Part shown: positions 1-8,067 of the stretch, piece after piece
How the letters are laid out: the number at the start of each line of letters is the position of its first letter
How positions within the stretch are numbered: position 1 is the stretch's first letter
NCBI RefSeq assembly: GCF_024300825.1
Contig: NZ_CP101323.1
Location: 620,001 to 684,000, forward strand
Length of the DNA: 64,000 nt
Direction: 5' to 3'
Source of the DNA: Natronomonas gomsonensis
Lineage (GTDB): Archaea > Halobacteriota > Halobacteria > Halobacteriales > Haloarculaceae
The notes under the pieces: generated by a model
What the model was told of the DNA's origin: nothing
Database searches by the model: none
What the model saw: only the letters and a program-made list of their open reading frames with translations
Position numbers and translations under genes: made by a program

Positions 1-986
1 GCGGCGAACTCGCCGAGATCCCGGACGGAACGTATCGCTTCGAGGACCGACTCGACGGCGACGGCCGGGGCAACGAGGACCTCCCGGTCGTCGCGTCGGT
101 GACCGTCGACGGCGAGTCGGTGACCGTCGACTTCGCGAGCACGGCCGACCAGACGCCCGGCCCGATAAACGCCGTGTTCGCGGTCACGGCGTCGGCGACG
201 TACTACGCCGTCCGCGCCGTCACCGACCCGGATATCCCGCCCAACGAGGGCTGTTACCGCCCCATCGACATCCAGACGCCCGATGGCTCTATCGTCGACC
301 CGGACCCGCCGGCGGCGGTGGTCGGCGGCAACCTCGAAACGTCCCAGCGGGTCACTGACGTGGTTTTGGGCGCCTTCGCCGAGGCGGTCCCCGAACGCGC
401 CGCTGCGGCCGGACAGGGGACGATGAACAACGTCACCTTCGGCGGTACCGACCCTGACGGCGACTCGTTTGCGTTCTACGAAACCCAGGCCGGTGGCTTC
501 GGCGCACACGCCGACGGCGACGGAATGGACGCCGTCCACGTCCACATGAGCAACACGCTCAACACGCCCGCGGAGGTGTTGGAGACGGCGTATCCGCTCC
601 GCGTCCGTCGGTACGCCCTCCGACCGGACACCGGCGGCGCCGGCGAGTACCGCGGCGGTCTCGGCCTCCGACGCGACATCGAGGTCCTGACCGACGCGAC
701 CTGTAGCCTGCTGGCCGACCGCCAGCGGCACCCGCCATACGGACTCGTCGGTGGCGAGGGGGGTGCCTGCGGAGAGACGTACCTGCTGGCGGACGGCGAG
801 CGGCGCCGCCTCCCGGAGAAATCGACACACGACCTCGCTGCTGGCGACACGGTTAGCCTTCGGACGCCCGGCGGCGGTGGCTACGGCGACCCGACGGACC
901 GCCGGCGATCGGCGCTCGAACGGGATATCGAACTCGGGAAGGTGAGCCTCGACGCCGCCCGCGAAACCTACGGATACGACCCCTGA
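1..986 (+). CDS. hyuB: Hydantoinase B / oxoprolinase subunit, C-terminal part (5' end outside window)
   Basis: The reading frame is open from base 3 and ends at a TGA at 984-986, giving the last 327 residues of a protein whose start lies upstream. HyuB is the second subunit of ATP-dependent hydantoinases/5-oxoprolinases, which open cyclic amides in the cytoplasm; HyuA is expected just upstream, out of view. Family landmarks are present: [58 protein letters not shown] and the C-terminal [10 protein letters not shown]. Substrate (hydantoin, oxoproline or N-methylhydantoin) cannot be told from this half. Family assignment is firm. Confidence 0.9.
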   Translation, partial: GELAEIPDGTYRFEDRLDGDGRGNEDLPVVASVTVDGESVTVDFASTADQTPGPINAVFAVTASATYYAVRAVTDPDIPPNEGCYRPIDIQTPDGSIVDPDPPAAVVGGNLETSQRVTDVVLGAFAEAVPERAAAAGQGTMNNVTFGGTDPDGDSFAFYETQAGGFGAHADGDGMDAVHVHMSNTLNTPAEVLETAYPLRVRRYALRPDTGGAGEYRGGLGLRRDIEVLTDATCSLLADRQRHPPYGLVGGEGGACGETYLLADGERRRLPEKSTHDLAAGDTVSLRTPGGGGYGDPTDRRRSALERDIELGKVSLDAARETYGYDP

Positions 987-1011
987 AAAACGAGCGTCGG
1001 TGCCGGCGGTG

Positions 1012-2046
1012 TCACTTCTTGCGTGCGAACCCGTGGGCGCCGTTTCGCCCCTTCGTCGTCCCGTTGACTTCCATGAACTCGGCGTTCTTCTGGGCGGTCG
1101 AGAGGTCGTGAGCGCCGGCGTACGAGAAGCCCGAGCGGATGCCGGCGACGAACTCCTCGAGATGCGGCGCGACCGGGCCGACGTACTCGGTGACGGCCTC
1201 GACGCCCTCGTCGGCATCGACATCGCCCTCCTTGTCGTCGCGGTCCTCGGCGGCCGCCGCCGTCGACATGCCACGGGAACGCTTGTACTGCTCGCCGTCG
1301 ATTTCGACGGTTTCGCCCGGTGCTTCCGCACACCCGGCGAAGAACCCGCCCATCATCACGGCGTCGGCGCCCGCCAACAGCGCCTTGACGGCGTCGCCGG
1401 AGGTTCGGATACCCCCGTCGGCGATGGTCGTGACGCCGGCCTCGTCGGCCGCAGCAGCACACTGCTCGACGGCCGTGAACTGCGGCATCCCGAACCCAGT
1501 CACTTCGCGGGTGGTGCAGTGTGAGCCGGGGCCGACACCGACCTTCACGCAGTCGGCACCCGCCGCCGCGAGGTCGGCAACCGCCTCGCGGGTGACGACG
1601 TTGCCGGCACACAGCGGCGTCTCGGGGAACGTCTCGGCGAGGTCAGCCGTCGCCTCCAGCGCTCGGTCCATGTGGCCGTGAGCGACGTCGACGACGAGCA
1701 TCGAGACGCCCGCCTCGACCAGCGCCCGTGCTCGCTCGAGGTGGGCCTCGGCGATGCCGACCGCGGCGGCGACTGGGTGGTCGTCGTCGGCCACCGACCG
1801 AACCATCGCGGCCTGTTCGTCGATTGGAAGGAACCGATGGACGACGCCCAGTCCGCCGGACTCGGCGACGGCGCGGGCCATTTCCGCCTCGGTGACGGTG
1901 TCCATCGCCGCCGTCGTTATCGGTAACTGCAGTTCGATGCCATCGGCCAACTCCGTCGATAGGTCGACCTCCGAGCGGCTGTCGACCGGCGACCGCTGTG
2001 GCACGAGCAACACGTCGTCGTACGAGAGTCCCGTTTCGTAGGGCAT
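1012..2046 (-). CDS. IMP dehydrogenase/GMP reductase family protein without CBS domains, probably GMP reductase
   Basis: 344 residues, a (beta/alpha)8 enzyme acting on IMP/GMP in purine interconversion. The catalytic loop reads [15 protein letters not shown] with the nucleophilic cysteine at residue 177, followed by [17 protein letters not shown] and MMGGFFAG. The protein is about 140 residues shorter than classical IMP dehydrogenase because the CBS pair that normally interrupts the barrel near residue 100 is absent, and the C-terminal flap resembles GMP reductase (KRSRGMST, then [23 protein letters not shown]). GMP reductase is therefore favoured, but a CBS-less IMP dehydrogenase is possible. 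The start chosen, [14 protein letters not shown], matches the family; a longer frame upstream has no family similarity. Overlapping palindromes sit on its promoter. Confidence 0.85.
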   Translation of the reverse strand: MPYETGLSYDDVLLVPQRSPVDSRSEVDLSTELADGIELQLPITTAAMDTVTEAEMARAVAESGGLGVVHRFLPIDEQAAMVRSVADDDHPVAAAVGIAEAHLERARALVEAGVSMLVVDVAHGHMDRALEATADLAETFPETPLCAGNVVTREAVADLAAAGADCVKVGVGPGSHCTTREVTGFGMPQFTAVEQCAAAADEAGVTTIADGGIRTSGDAVKALLAGADAVMMGGFFAGCAEAPGETVEIDGEQYKRSRGMSTAAAAEDRDDKEGDVDADEGVEAVTEYVGPVAPHLEEFVAGIRSGFSYAGAHDLSTAQKNAEFMEVNGTTKGRNGAHGFARKK

Positions 2047-2062
2047 ACGCAAACCTTCCAAG

Positions 2063-2082
2063 CGTATCAGATACGGCCGTAT
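2063..2082 (-). promoter_or_regulatory. Overlapping palindromes over the promoter of the GMP reductase-like gene
   Basis: CGTATCAGATACG (2063-2075, odd palindrome) overlaps ATACGGCCGTAT (2071-2082, perfect 12-base palindrome). Read on the minus strand, a TATA-like GCTTATAC runs into the second palindrome, about 30-40 bases before the ATG at 2046. This is the geometry of a repressor site blocking TBP/TFB or the start site. The binding protein is unknown. Confidence 0.45.
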
Positions 2083-2171
2083 AAGCCCCGCGATTTCGGC
2101 AGCGTACGACCGTGGGCAGGGGCTGCACCACCGCCGAACGGTTTTGTTCCGCCGGGTTGTCAACTTCTACG

Positions 2172-2594
2172 ATGGACGAATCCGACGGCGTGTCGACGAT
2201 GCGGCTGTACGGTGCGACGGTTGCCCTCGTCTCGGGGCTGTACTCGGGCTATGTCGCGGTCACCGGGATGGCGATGACGCTCGGTGCGTGGTTCATGCTC
2301 GGGGTAGGAGTGGTCGTCTTCGCCCACGGCGTCGTCTTGCTCACGCCCGCGGCCGACAGCCTCGGAGACGCAAGTGGCCCGCTTATGCTCGTCTACGCCG
2401 CGTTGATGCTTTTGAATCAGCTCCGAATGCAGTTCGGCGGTGCCGCGGGGATGGTGAACGACGGGATGGGTGGCGGAATGGGGACCGGAATGAACTCCAC
2501 TGCGACGATGGGTGCCGACCCCGGAATGGTCGCTATCGCCGCGTTGATGCTCGCAAGCGGCGTCATCATGACTGTCCGGAACGACGGGATGTGA
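2172..2594 (+). CDS. Small multi-spanning membrane protein, unknown function
   Basis: 140 residues with about four hydrophobic segments (residues ~10-35, 37-58, 68-84 and 118-134). A Gly/Met-rich stretch (NDGMGGGMGTGMNS) joins the third and fourth. The chosen ATG follows an AT-rich leader; a longer frame from 2112 begins in sequence that does not look coding. No family was recognised. Methionine enrichment could reflect metal or oxidant handling, but that is speculation. It lies between the divergent GMP reductase-like gene and aroC and shares no obvious operon with either. Confidence 0.6.
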   Translation: MDESDGVSTMRLYGATVALVSGLYSGYVAVTGMAMTLGAWFMLGVGVVVFAHGVVLLTPAADSLGDASGPLMLVYAALMLLNQLRMQFGGAAGMVNDGMGGGMGTGMNSTATMGADPGMVAIAALMLASGVIMTVRNDGM

Positions 2595-2682
2595 GGGATG
2601 CAAGCGAGCCGGTCGTCCGCCGAACACAGCGTGCGTTGCGTAATTGCAAAACCTAAACCCCCGGCGGTCCCAGAGTCCGACA

Positions 2683-3870
2683 ATGAACGGCAACCGCTTC
2701 GGTCGGCTCTTTCAGGTGACCACGTTCGGCGAGAGCCACGGCGACGCGATGGGCGTCACCGTCTCCGGCTGTCCCGCAGGCGTCGAGTTGGACGAGGAGG
2801 CCATCCAGTACGAACTCGACCGGCGAAAACCCGGGCAATCGAAGATTACCACCTCCCGCGGGGAACCCGACGAGGTGACGGTCAACTCCGGGACGCAGGA
2901 CGGCTACACCACCGGCACCCCCATCGGCATGGTCATCCAGAACAAAGACGCCCGCTCCGGCAAGTACGAACCCTTCATCACCGCGCCACGGCCCTCCCAC
3001 GGCGACTTCACCTACTCGGCGAAGTTCGGCACGCGCAACTGGGGCGGTGGCGGCCGGTCGTCGGCACGCGAAACCGTCAACTGGGTCGCCGCCGGGGCAG
3101 TCGCAAAACAGGTGCTCGAACAGTCCGAGCACGACGTGCGAATCAAAGCCCACGTCAACCAAATCGGCGACATCGAGGCGCCCGACATCACCTTCGAGGA
3201 GATGGTCGAACACTCCGAGGAGAACGAAGTTCGGTGTGGCCACCCCGAGACGGCCGAGCAGATGAGAGAGTGCATCGACGAGTACCAACAGGAGGGCGAC
3301 TCCATCGGCGGCTCAATCGAGTTCGAAATCCGCGGCGTCCCCCGCGGTCTCGGTGGCCCCCGATTCGACGCCTTCGAGGCCCGCCTCGGACAGGCTATGC
3401 TGTCCGTCCCGGCAACGACGGGCTTCGAGTTCGGCCTCGGCCGGGAGGCCCGAACCTACACCGGGAAGGACAGAAACGACGAGTGGACCTTCTACGAGGG
3501 CGGCCGCGACGATGTCGTCGCCGAAGAGGGCGACCCCATCCCCGTCGAGAACGACCACGGCGGCCTGCAGGGCGGCATCACGACTGGCCTTCCCATCTAC
3601 GGCGAAGTGACGCTGCACGCGCCGACCTCGATTCCCAAGGAGCAACAGACCGCCGACTGGGAGACCGAGGAAATCGTCGACGACGCACAGGTCATCGGCC
3701 GCCACGACCCCGTCCTCCCGCCGCGTGGCGTCCCCGTCGTTGAGGCAATGCTGTATCTCACCGTCTTGGACTTCATGCTGCTGGGCGGCCGCATCAACCC
3801 CGACCGACTCGACGGCCGCGCCGGCGAGTACGACACCGACTACCACCCTTCCAGTCCGCGCAACGAGTAA
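2683..3870 (+). CDS. aroC: Chorismate synthase
   Basis: 395 residues. Catalyses the last shikimate step, EPSP to chorismate, using reduced FMN without net redox change. All three family signatures are visible: N-terminal GRLFQVTTFGESHGDAMG, central GGGGRSSARETVNWVAAGA, and C-terminal RHDPVLPPRGVPVVEAM. Length is typical of archaeal and bacterial AroC. The ATG giving MNGNRFGRLF was chosen; a TTG 39 bases upstream in the same frame adds non-homologous residues. It stands alone here, without other aro genes. The product feeds aromatic amino acid synthesis, to which the trpB near 34 kb belongs. Confidence 0.97.
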   Translation: MNGNRFGRLFQVTTFGESHGDAMGVTVSGCPAGVELDEEAIQYELDRRKPGQSKITTSRGEPDEVTVNSGTQDGYTTGTPIGMVIQNKDARSGKYEPFITAPRPSHGDFTYSAKFGTRNWGGGGRSSARETVNWVAAGAVAKQVLEQSEHDVRIKAHVNQIGDIEAPDITFEEMVEHSEENEVRCGHPETAEQMRECIDEYQQEGDSIGGSIEFEIRGVPRGLGGPRFDAFEARLGQAMLSVPATTGFEFGLGREARTYTGKDRNDEWTFYEGGRDDVVAEEGDPIPVENDHGGLQGGITTGLPIYGEVTLHAPTSIPKEQQTADWETEEIVDDAQVIGRHDPVLPPRGVPVVEAMLYLTVLDFMLLGGRINPDRLDGRAGEYDTDYHPSSPRNE

Positions 3871-3959
3871 CTGCGCTGGCGAGAGAATCGTTTTCTCGCT
3901 TCGCTTCGGCGACGGGCGTTTCCAAAGCGCCTATTTCGTCTCGTTGACAACAGCCGACG

Positions 3960-4391
3960 ATGCGTCGACGCGACGTTCTGCGTGTCGCTGCCGGGGCTGG
4001 CGTGGCCTCTGCCGCTGGATGTACGCTCCCGGGCGGTGGCGAGGGCGTTTCCGCGACGGTGACTCACGTCTACGTTCTCAATCGGCGTTCGCAGGCGTAC
4101 CCGTTCGAACTGGAAGTCGAGTACGGTGGCGACCGAATCCTCGACCGCTCACGCGACATCTCCAGCGCGGAATCGGACTCCCAGCCGGCGGCGCTAACGT
4201 TCGAGGACTTTCCCAAAGAGCGGGGGCAGTATCGGTTCGGGTTCCGAGTCGGGGACGGCGAGTGGCTTCGAACCGCTCCGACCGAGTTGAACGTCACCGA
4301 AGCCGGCGCCGGCTGTGTCCGAGTGACGTTCGTCATCAACCTCGACGACCGAGTGACGGCCTACGCCCGACAGCCGTGTGTCGAGGAGTAG
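3960..4391 (+). CDS. Tat-exported lipoprotein, unknown function
   Basis: 143 residues. The N-terminus has a twin-arginine motif (MRRRDVLRV), a short hydrophobic stretch and a lipobox-like ASAAGC at residues ~17-22, so export by Tat and lipid anchoring outside the membrane are expected. The mature part is predicted to be beta-rich (TVTHVYVLNRRSQAYPFELE) and has two cysteines near the C-terminus that could form a disulfide. No enzymatic family was recognised. The gene ends 15 bases before the opposing tRNA-Ser gene. Confidence 0.7.
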   Translation: MRRRDVLRVAAGAGVASAAGCTLPGGGEGVSATVTHVYVLNRRSQAYPFELEVEYGGDRILDRSRDISSAESDSQPAALTFEDFPKERGQYRFGFRVGDGEWLRTAPTELNVTEAGAGCVRVTFVINLDDRVTAYARQPCVEE

Positions 4392-4405
4392 GCTGAAAAC
4401 ACGAG

Positions 4406-4489
4406 CGGTGGGGCTGGGATTCGAACCCAGGAGGCCGTGAGGCCATCTGCTCTCAAGGCAGACGCAATAGTCCACTCTGCCACCCCACC
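4406..4489 (-). tRNA. tRNA-Ser, anticodon UGA
   Basis: 84 bases on the minus strand. Acceptor arms GGTGGGG and CCCCACC pair fully; the discriminator base is G, as in serine tRNAs. The anticodon stem TCTGC/GCAGA encloses the loop CTTGAGA, giving anticodon TGA. A long variable arm (GGCC/GGCC stem) makes it class II, and the T arm carries GGTTCGAATCC. No intron, and CCA is not encoded. Leucine tRNAs are also class II but do not carry this anticodon. Confidence 0.95.
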
Positions 4490-4529
4490 GCGTTTCGTCC
4501 TATCGACGGACGGCCCTAAGCGTTGTCGG

Positions 4530-5252
4530 TCACCGGACGAGCGTCAAGCCGTCGTCGTCGGCTTCGACTGCGAGCTCCGAATCCGCAATCCACTCCGCAA
4601 GGTGCCGTGACACGATGCGGTCGGCCTTCCGGCGAGTTCGGACGGTCGTAATCGCTTCTGCGAGGTCGGCGCCGGTTTCGACGACCGGTTTACGTTCGAG
4701 GAAGTCGACCTCATATCCGGCGTCGAGTCCGCGGTCGGTGAGCGTCTCGACGGCGGGCGCAGCGAAGGCGTCGGCGTAGTCGATTGTCTCTTTGAACGCC
4801 GCGAAGTACACTCGGCCGCCCGGTGCGGGGCCGAGGACGACCTCGCTGCTGCGGAGTTTCATCGCCGACCCGTCGATTTCGGTGCGGGCGAGGAAGGCGG
4901 CCTCGGGGCGGGTGATGGCGACCGAGCCCTCGTCTTCGGTCTCAAGGAGGTGCGTCGCGGTGTTGCCCGCCCGTCCGGAGAACGACTCGCCGACCTGCAC
5001 CTCGAAGCGAACGTCGTCGGCGTCTGGGTCGACGACGCCGTCGAGGAGGTCACGGATTTCGGCTTCGGCGTCTTCGGAGCGGTAGTTCACCAACAGCGGC
5101 CCGCCGCTTTTGTCGACGGCCGAGGCGACGTCTTTCGTCATCGCGGCGTAGAGGTCAGCCGCCTCGCTCTCTGAGAGCGGCGACGTTTCGACGAGTCGGT
5201 CGAGAACTTCGCCCGCTCGTGGCGGGTCAACGAGGACGGCGGTCGTGGTCAT
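4530..5252 (-). CDS. DUF2064-like protein (glycosyltransferase-A-type fold)
   Basis: 240 residues, cytoplasmic, no signal or membrane segment. The N-terminus (DPPRAGEVLDRLVETSPLSE, then EAADLYAAMTKDV) matches in layout the PGxVKTRL...LSxxEAAxLYxAxxxD region of DUF2064 proteins, and VVLGPAPGGRVYFAAF corresponds to their GPAxDGGYYLIGL segment. Basic residues used by nucleotidyl/glycosyltransferases in the first motif are missing (KTRL is replaced by LDRL), so activity may be lost or altered. The C-terminal ~60 residues add an extra domain. ATG at 5252 was chosen; the longer frame overlaps the opposite promoter. Family call is tentative. Confidence 0.6.
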   Translation of the reverse strand: MTTTAVLVDPPRAGEVLDRLVETSPLSESEAADLYAAMTKDVASAVDKSGGPLLVNYRSEDAEAEIRDLLDGVVDPDADDVRFEVQVGESFSGRAGNTATHLLETEDEGSVAITRPEAAFLARTEIDGSAMKLRSSEVVLGPAPGGRVYFAAFKETIDYADAFAAPAVETLTDRGLDAGYEVDFLERKPVVETGADLAEAITTVRTRRKADRIVSRHLAEWIADSELAVEADDDGLTLVR

Positions 5253-5311
5253 ACCGACACCACTCGCGGGAAGGTCTTGAGTTTTATAATCCGGCGCTCG
5301 CAGTGTCGGGT

Positions 5312-5527
5312 ATGGAATCGACGAAACCGCTGTCGTTTGTACTCGCCGCACTGGTCGCGCTGTTGGCCATCGGCGGAGTCGTAGAACTGCTTCGCTCGAC
5401 GTTCACCAGTGAGTTCGCCGTCGCGGCTATCGCCACGATTGCACTCGTCGCCGTCGCCGTCATCGGGATGGTCGTCGTCGGTGCGCAGAACCGCCAATGG
5501 CTCAGCAACCCCGATTCTTACTGGTAG
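5312..5527 (+). CDS. Small two-TM membrane protein, unknown function
   Basis: 71 residues, beginning MESTKPLSFVLAALVALLAI. Two hydrophobic segments (residues ~8-24 and ~35-55) are joined by a short polar linker (LLRSTFTSEF); the tail ends QWLSNPDSYW. A clear TATA element (GTTTTATAAT, 5281-5290) lies about 25 bases before the ATG, which fits a leaderless transcript and fixes this start over an upstream in-frame ATG at 5219. It is divergent from the DUF2064-like gene. Small proteins of this type are common in haloarchaea; no function can be given. Confidence 0.65.
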   Translation: MESTKPLSFVLAALVALLAIGGVVELLRSTFTSEFAVAAIATIALVAVAVIGMVVVGAQNRQWLSNPDSYW

Positions 5528-5676
5528 GCGTCTCTGGGTCAACGTTGGGTACGTCCGGCTGAGGCTGTCGAAAATACATGTATTACTGCTCGTTAGTGGG
5601 AACGACAGCCTTCGGAATAGAACTGCTTTCGCGGATTCGTATGATGGAACACGCCGTCCGGGCTGTGGGTGTGCAC

Positions 5677-6144
5677 CTAGGCGTGGAGCGTCCATAGAAG
5701 TGGAATCGCCGGGTTACCAAGGTCGAGGATATCCCACTCGGGGTCGGCATAGTCGAACAACCCCGATGGGGGCTCCGTCTCGTAAGGGGCCGCCTTCGGT
5801 ACGATGTATTCTACTGCCCCGAGAATGCGGTTCCCGTTGCTGGTCTCGCCGTACACCATCCCCTCTGGTCGGAGCTTTTCCGGCCTCCCGTCCATAACGA
5901 GGTCGAAATTCACGTAGTGATAACCCATCCCACAGACTGCCTGGTCTTCGCCTTCGTCCCCGTCTGCTTCCGCGTTGGCTGGGTTGTTGTACTCCGCCGT
6001 TGCCGAACGTACCTCGGCCAGTTCCCGGCTTACCCCGCCTCTGTGTGCCGCGACGGCCCCGCTCAGAGCAACACTGCTAACGGCACCCGCGCCGATTGTT
6101 TTTAACACTGTTCGCCGTTGAAACGGTCGATGTTCGGGGTCCAT
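5677..6144 (-). CDS. Tat-signal secreted protein, probably truncated by an amber codon
   Basis: 155 residues beginning with a Tat signal (QRRTVLKTIG, then a hydrophobic ~20-residue stretch ending AVAAHRGG). The mature part contains GMGYHYVNFDLVMDGRPEKL, typical of small exported haloarchaeal proteins that end with a Trp-Val/His-rich tail and an NPxGxFxxxNP motif. Here the frame stops at TAG (5677-5679) after LLWTLHA, but the same frame continues for 27 codons with VHTHSPDGVFHHTNPR before TAA at 5593-5595. The TAG sits where homologues I recall have a tryptophan (TGG), so a one-base nonsense change is likely. The gene lies in a patch poorer in GC than its surroundings. Confidence 0.6.
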   Translation of the reverse strand: MDPEHRPFQRRTVLKTIGAGAVSSVALSGAVAAHRGGVSRELAEVRSATAEYNNPANAEADGDEGEDQAVCGMGYHYVNFDLVMDGRPEKLRPEGMVYGETSNGNRILGAVEYIVPKAAPYETEPPSGLFDYADPEWDILDLGNPAIPLLWTLHA

Positions 6145-6384
6145 TGTTCCTCACGTTCCCTGCCTTCTCGGGCAGTGTGTTACACTCTATCACGCGAAAT
6201 CTTAGTTAGTTCGTACTTATCGTCAGGAACCGAAAACTGCCGTTCACTCGGCCGATACGGTAGAAATCGCTTCTTTGCGCTACGTTTCCCAGTCGCTACC
6301 GAACAGTACGTGGTTCTTAAACGAGTACGGGATGGACCGCGAACAGCCCAGTTCCGAATCGCTGGGGTGGGGATTAAATTGAGA
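6145..6384. other. Low-GC intergenic stretch
   Basis: No supportable gene. Base composition is clearly poorer in GC than the flanks (25 of 60 bases in 6181-6240). Several TATA-like stretches (for example GGATTAAATTGAG at 6371-6383) lie here; the promoter of the Tat protein gene is expected near 6165-6190. Together with 5528-6144 this is the only compositionally odd patch in the window. Confidence 0.5.
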
Positions 6385-7368
6385 TTACAGTTCGTCGGCG
6401 ATTTCGTCAGCGTCGATGTCGGCCTCTTCGAGGGCCTCCTCGATGTCGACGTCGTCGGGGACGCCACCGCCGCCGCCCATGCCGCCCATCATGCCGCCCA
6501 TGCCCATCCCCATGCCGCCGCCGTCGAGGATTTCCTGGATGAGGATGCGGTCGATGTCGGTGAGGTCGATGACCTGCTGGGCGATTTGCTGTTTCTGCAT
6601 CATCCACTGCTGGTTCATCGAGAGCTGGGGCGTCGACTCGACGTAGAGGGTGCGCTTCTCGACGGTCTCGGTGACGGTCTCGGGTTCGGCATCCTCGTCG
6701 TCCTCTTCCGGCTCTTCGACGCGGGTCTCTTCGACCTCGTCGGTTTCGACCCACATCTCGAGGTCGAGGTCGAGGAACATGCCGAGCAGACCCTTGGCCT
6801 GTTCGAGGTCGCCGTCGACCTCTTCGAGGATTTCGTAGTCGTACTCGATGTCCTCGCCGGCCAGCGGGTGATTGAAGTCGACGCGTGCGCGGCCGCCGAT
6901 GATGGTCTCGAGGACGCCCTGCTCGCCGTCAATCTGGATGCGAGCACCGGGGTAGCGGTCATCCTCGTCGATTTTGTCGGCCGAGACGGTGCGGACCTGC
7001 TCTTCGTCGTACTCGCCGAAGGCGTCCTCGCCGGCGACGACGACGCTTCCCTCGTCGCCGACCTCCTTGCCGCGGATGTCGTCTTCGACCTGCGGGAAGA
7101 GGTGGCCCTCACCGAGGACGATGACGCGCGGTTCGAAGGTGCCCTGGTCGGCGACGCCCTCCTCTTCTGCGACATCCTCGTCGGTCGTGTCGACGAGGTT
7201 GTCGTCTTCGACGGTGCGGGCGGTGTAGGCCAGTCGGATGAAGTCGCCGTCCTGCAGCCCTTCGGCTTCCACTTCGTCCTGCTCCTCGGTCTCGGTGTCT
7301 GTTACTTCTTCCTCGGCCGCTTCGGCCTCGGTGTCGGTCTCCTCGACCTCATCGGGTTCGTCGCTCAT
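6385..7368 (-). CDS. FKBP-type peptidyl-prolyl cis-trans isomerase, long SlyD-like form
   Basis: 327 residues. A very acidic N-terminal tail (residues 1-36, almost all E/D/T) precedes the FKBP domain (LQDGDFIRLAYTARTVEDD, later FEPRVIVLGEGHLFPQVEDD). An inserted flap domain follows (GARIQIDGEQGVLETIIGGR with VDFNHPLAGEDIEYDYEI), which is the SlyD/archaeal long FKBP hallmark; proline isomerisation and chaperone activity on nascent proteins in the cytoplasm are expected. The C-terminal ~100 residues end with a Gly/Met run (GGGMGMGMGGMMGGMGGGGG) and an acidic tail, an unusual addition. The start was set at MSDEPDEVEE; upstream frame residues are not acidic. Confidence 0.9.
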   Translation of the reverse strand: MSDEPDEVEETDTEAEAAEEEVTDTETEEQDEVEAEGLQDGDFIRLAYTARTVEDDNLVDTTDEDVAEEEGVADQGTFEPRVIVLGEGHLFPQVEDDIRGKEVGDEGSVVVAGEDAFGEYDEEQVRTVSADKIDEDDRYPGARIQIDGEQGVLETIIGGRARVDFNHPLAGEDIEYDYEILEEVDGDLEQAKGLLGMFLDLDLEMWVETDEVEETRVEEPEEDDEDAEPETVTETVEKRTLYVESTPQLSMNQQWMMQKQQIAQQVIDLTDIDRILIQEILDGGGMGMGMGGMMGGMGGGGGVPDDVDIEEALEEADIDADEIADEL

Positions 7369-7461
7369 ACTCGCTACGTCAGCCGTCGCACCCTTAACAA
7401 TCACGTTTCCCGTCCGCCCGGAGCCGAGGCGCTTTAGTCGACGCCGAGACACCGAAAGTCC

Positions 7462-7995
7462 ATGTACGAAGTCGAGTTGAAGGTCCGAGCCGACCACGAA
7501 TCAGTTCGGGAGCGGCTCTCGGAACTCGGCGCCGAGCCGCTGGGGGCGGTCGAACAGGCCGACACCTACTACGACCACCCGGTTCGGGAGTTCGCCGAGA
7601 CCGACGAGGCGTTCCGCATCCGCCGGGAGACACACGACGGGGAGACGACGGCCCGAGTCACCTACAAGGGGCCGCTCGTCGAGGCGGCCTCGAAGACCCG
7701 CGAGGAGTTGGAGACCGAAGTCGCCGACGGCGAGACGATGGGCGGAATCGTCGAGGCGCTGGGGTTCGAGCCCGCTGCGACCGTCGAGAAGCGTCGCGAG
7801 CGGTTCGGCTACGGCGAGTACACCGTGACGCTCGATTCGGTCGTCGGACTCGACGAGTACGTCGAAGTCGAGACCGAAGCCGAAACCGTCGAACCGGCCC
7901 GAGAGGGTGCTGAGGAGCTGCTCTCGCAGTTGGGTCTCGATGCCGCAGACCAGATTCGAACGTCGTATCTCGGCTTGCTGCTCGACGATGAGTAA
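7462..7995 (+). CDS. CYTH-domain protein (class IV adenylate cyclase / triphosphatase family)
   Basis: 177 residues. The N-terminus MYEVELKVRA carries the CYTH ExExK signature at residues 3-7, followed by the other tunnel residues expected for a triphosphate-binding barrel: FRIRRE, ARVTYKGP, VEKRRERF, VTLDSV and YVEVETEAE. Such proteins hydrolyse or cyclise organic triphosphates with Mg/Mn. CyaB-type annotation is usual in archaea, but cyclase activity is unproven and a thiamine- or tri-polyphosphatase role is equally possible. The gene stands alone, divergent from the FKBP gene. Confidence 0.85.
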   Translation: MYEVELKVRADHESVRERLSELGAEPLGAVEQADTYYDHPVREFAETDEAFRIRRETHDGETTARVTYKGPLVEAASKTREELETEVADGETMGGIVEALGFEPAATVEKRRERFGYGEYTVTLDSVVGLDEYVEVETEAETVEPAREGAEELLSQLGLDAADQIRTSYLGLLLDDE

Positions 7996-8067
7996 TGCTC
8001 CGCGGTAATCTATCAACCGCGTTTGGTTTCCGTAAGTTATAGAACCGCCGGAGAGCTACTGCGAATA

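Noticed and set aside
6480-6560. Gly/Met tract in the FKBP gene as a repeat element.
   Set aside because: It is in frame, on the coding strand and matches a flexible C-terminal linker; similar tracts occur in other chaperones.
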